A DNA stretch of 8,961 nucleotides, taken from Ramlibacter sp. Lineage in GTDB: Bacteria > Pseudomonadota > Gammaproteobacteria > Burkholderiales > Burkholderiaceae_C. The DNA is taken from contig JAJAZH010000444.1 of NCBI GenBank assembly GCA_026785815.1, positions 1 through 8,961 on the forward strand, given 5' to 3'. Below the pieces are notes generated by a model. The model was given only the letters and a program-made list of their open reading frames with translations, had not been told where the DNA came from and did not search any database. Below, in pieces: positions 7,028 through 8,961 of the stretch (within the stretch, counting starts at the first letter, position 1; each line of letters opens with the position of its first letter). The position numbers were made by a program, and so were the translations under genes.

Positions 7028-7045
7028 GGTCGTCTTCGCGTTGAC

Positions 7046-7771
7046 TCACGCGGGGGCTATCGCGCGCGCGGGGATGCGCACGACTTGACCGGCACGCACG
7101 ACGATCAGATCTGTGCCCGTTTCCTGCGCCACGCGACGCGCCCGCTCGGCGGCACGCTGCATGGCTGCAAACGCCCCTTGCAGGTTCGCGTTGGCCCCGA
7201 CGGGGAGCGCTCGGTACACCGGCAACGGTTCGTTCGCTTCCTTTGGGTTTGTCATGGCGTCGCTCCAATCCAGCAGCACAGGCTGATCACCTGAGTTGTT
7301 ATACACGGCCCATTGATCCACCAAGGGCTGATAGACCTGGGTCAAAAGTCGCAGGCCTGCCTCGAACCGGCGCCGGATCGTGGCTTCTGGAATGTTGTGG
7401 CCGCCCTGGCGCACACGCTCGGCAACGCGCTGCACCGCCGCATCGGCGGTGGGCAAACCGAGAAAGAACAGTTCCACGCGGTAACCGGCCTTTCGCCAGC
7501 GCGGGATGTGCCGCGCATAGCCCAACGCCGCCAGGGTGGTTTCGAATGCAAAGCTCTCCCGCCGGGCCACATGCTGGGCGATCGCTTTCACCATCAGCCG
7601 GCCCGCCTGGATGGCGGCCTGTTCCGGCGCAAAGGGCGAAAGACCGGCGGCGATCAGATCTGCATTTACAAAGACAGGGCACCCCGCTTCCTGCGGCAAA
7701 AACTCACGCGCAAATGTCGTCTTGCCAGCGCCATTGGGCCCGGCAATGATGATGATCCTGAGCTGCGTCAA
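7046..7771 (-). CDS. Zeta-toxin-like P-loop kinase
   Basis: This 241-residue protein belongs to the zeta toxin/AAA_33 kinase group. Characterised zeta toxins phosphorylate UDP-N-acetylglucosamine and block cell-wall synthesis. Motifs are a Walker A loop AGPNGAGKTT (10-19, Lys17), NADLIA with Asp38 at the expected catalytic-base position, SFAFETTL (73-80), VRQGGHNIP (120-128), IRRRF (132-136), and WAVYNNSG (154-161). The kinase core ends near 175. The remaining ~65 residues include an Ala/Arg-rich helix (200-216) and a strand-like TGTDLIVVRAGQVVRI (218-233). The start is TTG (7769-7771). No ATG or GTG lies between it and the upstream in-frame stop, and GGAG sits 7 bases before it. The TTG overlaps, as TTGA, the stop of a short upstream frame. 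Base use is visibly less GC-biased than in glcB, hinting at acquisition. Toxicity is not shown; many chromosomal relatives are uncharacterised. Confidence 0.85.
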   Translation of the reverse strand: MTQLRIIIIAGPNGAGKTTFAREFLPQEAGCPVFVNADLIAAGLSPFAPEQAAIQAGRLMVKAIAQHVARRESFAFETTLAALGYARHIPRWRKAGYRVELFFLGLPTADAAVQRVAERVRQGGHNIPEATIRRRFEAGLRLLTQVYQPLVDQWAVYNNSGDQPVLLDWSDAMTNPKEANEPLPVYRALPVGANANLQGAFAAMQRAAERARRVAQETGTDLIVVRAGQVVRIPARAIAPA

Positions 7772-7890
7772 GCCGAGTCTCCGGAGAAGAAATCGTCCTG
7801 AGATTGTCCGCTCGTTACAGCATCCGCCGTCTGCGCCATCGGCAGGCTGGCCACGCTCTGGCTGTAGTCGTCATGCGCCCATGCGCCCAT
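7768..7890 (-). other. Short open frame ending at the zeta start codon (orphan tail)
   Basis: A minus-strand frame open from 7965 ends with TGA at 7768-7770, overlapping the zeta TTG as TTGA. From the ATG inside the 8-bp repeat it would encode 40 residues, ending SQDDFFSGDSA, an acidic Ser-rich tail. That ATG has no Shine-Dalgarno, so independent translation is doubtful. The tail reads more like the C-terminus of a protein that once, or sometimes, began upstream at 7973 in another frame. Stop-start overlap with the toxin is the arrangement expected of an antitoxin or coupling peptide. I do not recognise its family. Confidence 0.35.
7779..7782 (-). promoter_or_regulatory. Ribosome binding site of the zeta kinase, inside a palindrome
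   Basis: GGAG on the minus strand, 7 bases before the TTG start, supports that unusual start codon. It is part of the perfect 10-bp palindrome TCTCCGGAGA (7778-7787), which lies within the end of the short upstream frame. Confidence 0.6.
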
Positions 7891-7973
7891 GCGCACCGCA
7901 GCGGCGCGGCCAGCGATTCCGTCAGCCGGATCTCGGTGCTGCAACTGGGGCAGGTGATCGTCGGTTCAGCCAT
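7815..7973 (-). pseudogene. Truncated DUF2130-like gene (N-terminal remnant, frame lost at a repeat)
   Basis: A frame starting at the ATG 7971-7973 has an excellent Shine-Dalgarno, AGAGGAA (7981-7987) 7 bases upstream. Its first 25 residues, MAEPTITCPSC followed by STEIRLTESLAAPL, match from memory the N-terminus of DUF2130 proteins, with the first CxxC of a zinc-ribbon-like element (Cys8, Cys11). DUF2130 proteins are several hundred residues long. Here the similarity stops at Leu25, the frame runs through an 8-bp tandem repeat, and it ends at 7815 after 52 residues with an Arg/Trp-rich, non-natural-looking tail. Start signals are intact, so a short peptide may still be made. It could be a deletion relic, a frame-shifted antitoxin fusion, or a phase-variable gene in its off state. 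It starts 38 bases after the LysR stop. Confidence 0.6.
7872..7894. repeat. 8-bp tandem repeat, 2.9 copies (CATGCGCC)
   Basis: Two full units CATGCGCC (7872-7879, 7880-7887) and seven bases of a third (7888-7894) are perfectly periodic at 8. The unit length is not a multiple of 3, so gain or loss of a unit shifts frame. On the minus strand each unit carries an ATG, so the three ATGs fall in three different frames. The repeat sits exactly where the DUF2130-like remnant leaves the frame of the downstream tail. Confidence 0.85.
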
Positions 7974-7980
7974 CGCTTGG

Positions 7981-7987
7981 TTCCTCT
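7981..7987 (-). promoter_or_regulatory. Ribosome binding site of the DUF2130-like remnant
   Basis: AGAGGAA on the minus strand, 7 bases before the ATG at 7973. Its quality is the main reason to think the remnant was, and may still be, translated. Confidence 0.65.
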
Positions 7988-8011
7988 GTCATGCGGACCA
8001 TTTTCGCAGCT

Positions 8012-8941
8012 TCAGCGCAGCGCCTCGCGCAGCAGCGCGACCCGGGGGTTGGCGACACCGGCGCGGCAGATCAACGCCACCGGGCCCGGCGCGATTGACG
8101 GCGACACCCGCACCCGCTTGACGCGGCCGATCGCCAGCTCGTGGCGCACCGTGGCGGCCGGCGCGCCGCTCAGGCCTAGTCCGGCCGCCACCAGCTGCAC
8201 GTTGGTGACCGGGCTGGTGGATTCGACCACCGGCAGCGGCGGCACCAGGCCGGCCTGCAGGAAGCCCTGCTCGATCAGGCGGCGCAGCATCGAGGTCGGC
8301 GCCGGCATCACCCAGGGCTCATGCACCAGTCGCCGCCAGTCGACCTGGCGCGCGCGGGCCAGGGGATGGTCGCGCGGCGCAATCACCACGAACTCGGCGT
8401 CGAACAGTTTCTCAAACTGCAGCTGCACGCCACCCAGTTCCGGCATCTGGGCCGGATAGCTGGTCACCAGCGCATCGAGCTGCCCGCCGGCCAGCGCCTC
8501 CAGCAGCAGCGGCACCCGCTCCTCCAGCAACTGCACCCGCACTGGCGGATCACGCTGCACCAGCCGGGCCAGCACCGCGGGCAGGTAGCCCTGGGCCACG
8601 AACGGTGGAGCCCCGATGCGCACCACCGCCGTCGGGCTGTCGCCGGCGGCCGCTTCCGCCCGCAGGTGCGCCAGTTCGCTGAGCAGCATGCCGGCCCCAC
8701 GCAGCACGCGCTGGCCCTGCGCCGTCGGTGTGACGCCACGGGCAGTGCGGGTGAACAGCGGAAAACCGAAGGCGCCTTCCAGTTCGCCAAGCGCCTTGCT
8801 CAGCGCCGGCTGCGTCAGGTTGAGCGCCTGCGCCGCGGCCCGCAGGCTGCCGCCGCGCTCCAGTTCGGCGATCAGCCGCAGGTGCCGGAAGCGCAGACGG
8901 GTGATGAGCCGCTCGGTCTCGGGATCTTCAGAACGCGCCAC
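8012..8941 (-). CDS. LysR-family transcriptional regulator (5' end uncertain)
   Basis: This protein of at least 309 residues is a LysR-type regulator. The N-terminal winged helix-turn-helix spans about residues 16-75, with GGSLRAAAQALNLTQPALSK, then LE..FGFPLFTRTARGVTPTAQG. A periplasmic-binding-like effector domain follows from about residue 105 (VVRIGAPPFVAQGYLPAVLA) to VQLVAAGLGLSGAPAATV and the end. Length is normal. The GTG at 8939-8941 is the first usable start in the window, but it has no Shine-Dalgarno and the frame is still open to the window edge, so the true start may lie outside. The N-terminal segment before the helix-turn-helix is already slightly longer than usual, which favours GTG or a nearby start. 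LysR genes often control a divergently transcribed neighbour, which would lie beyond this window. The downstream remnant and zeta gene lie on the same strand and could be read through from it. Confidence 0.9.
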   Translation of the reverse strand: MARSEDPETERLITRLRFRHLRLIAELERGGSLRAAAQALNLTQPALSKALGELEGAFGFPLFTRTARGVTPTAQGQRVLRGAGMLLSELAHLRAEAAAGDSPTAVVRIGAPPFVAQGYLPAVLARLVQRDPPVRVQLLEERVPLLLEALAGGQLDALVTSYPAQMPELGGVQLQFEKLFDAEFVVIAPRDHPLARARQVDWRRLVHEPWVMPAPTSMLRRLIEQGFLQAGLVPPLPVVESTSPVTNVQLVAAGLGLSGAPAATVRHELAIGRVKRVRVSPSIAPGPVALICRAGVANPRVALLREALR

Positions 8942-8961
8942 AGCGATAACCAGAAGATTTC

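Noticed and set aside
6163..7044. A 293-codon plus-strand frame overlapping the glcB 3' half
   Set aside because: Out-of-frame shadow of glcB, Arg/Gly-rich and without motifs.
7536..8459. A 307-codon plus-strand frame over the zeta and LysR genes
   Set aside because: Runs antisense through two recognised genes and the repeat; Ser/Arg-rich shadow composition.

Overview
The window is a GC-rich, densely packed stretch of bacterial chromosome. It most likely comes from a betaproteobacterium of the Burkholderiales (an Oxalobacteraceae- or Comamonadaceae-like genome). The evidence is a Bug/TctC solute receptor next to a class III CoA-transferase, malate synthase G used alone, and uniformly GC-rich third codon positions. 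The organism assignment is an inference from gene families, not from a marker gene.

Left part (1-3882). The tail of an unidentified plus-strand gene ends at 63 and is followed by a small hairpin. Four minus-strand genes then follow with gaps of only 35, 53 and 41 bases, so they look like one operon. In transcription order they are a periplasmic Bug/TctC receptor, creA, a class III (CaiB/BaiF/Frc) CoA-transferase with its catalytic Asp, and an FMN-dependent nitronate monooxygenase-like protein. Together they suggest uptake and CoA-activation of a small carboxylic acid whose identity the sequence does not show. CreA is an odd passenger.

Middle (3883-7027). A 210-base divergent intergenic region holds an AT-rich dyad, the best operator candidate in the window. 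On its right are a type II L-2-haloacid dehalogenase with all family catalytic residues and, 28 bases later, malate synthase G (glcB). A dehalogenase making glycolate from haloacetates beside the enzyme that assimilates glyoxylate is biochemically coherent.

Right part (7028-8961). A minus-strand zeta-toxin-like kinase lies 18 bases from the end of glcB. Just upstream of it is a well-started but broken small gene. Its first 25 residues match, from memory, the N-terminus of DUF2130 proteins. It then enters a 2.9-copy 8-bp tandem repeat and loses frame. Loss of one repeat unit would fuse it to a 34-residue tail whose stop overlaps the toxin's TTG start. A LysR regulator, possibly cut at its 5' end by the window edge, closes the window. 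The broken gene, the repeat and the zeta kinase are the part most worth a second look. No RNA genes, CRISPR arrays or insertion sequences were seen, and no gene-free stretch exceeds 300 bases.
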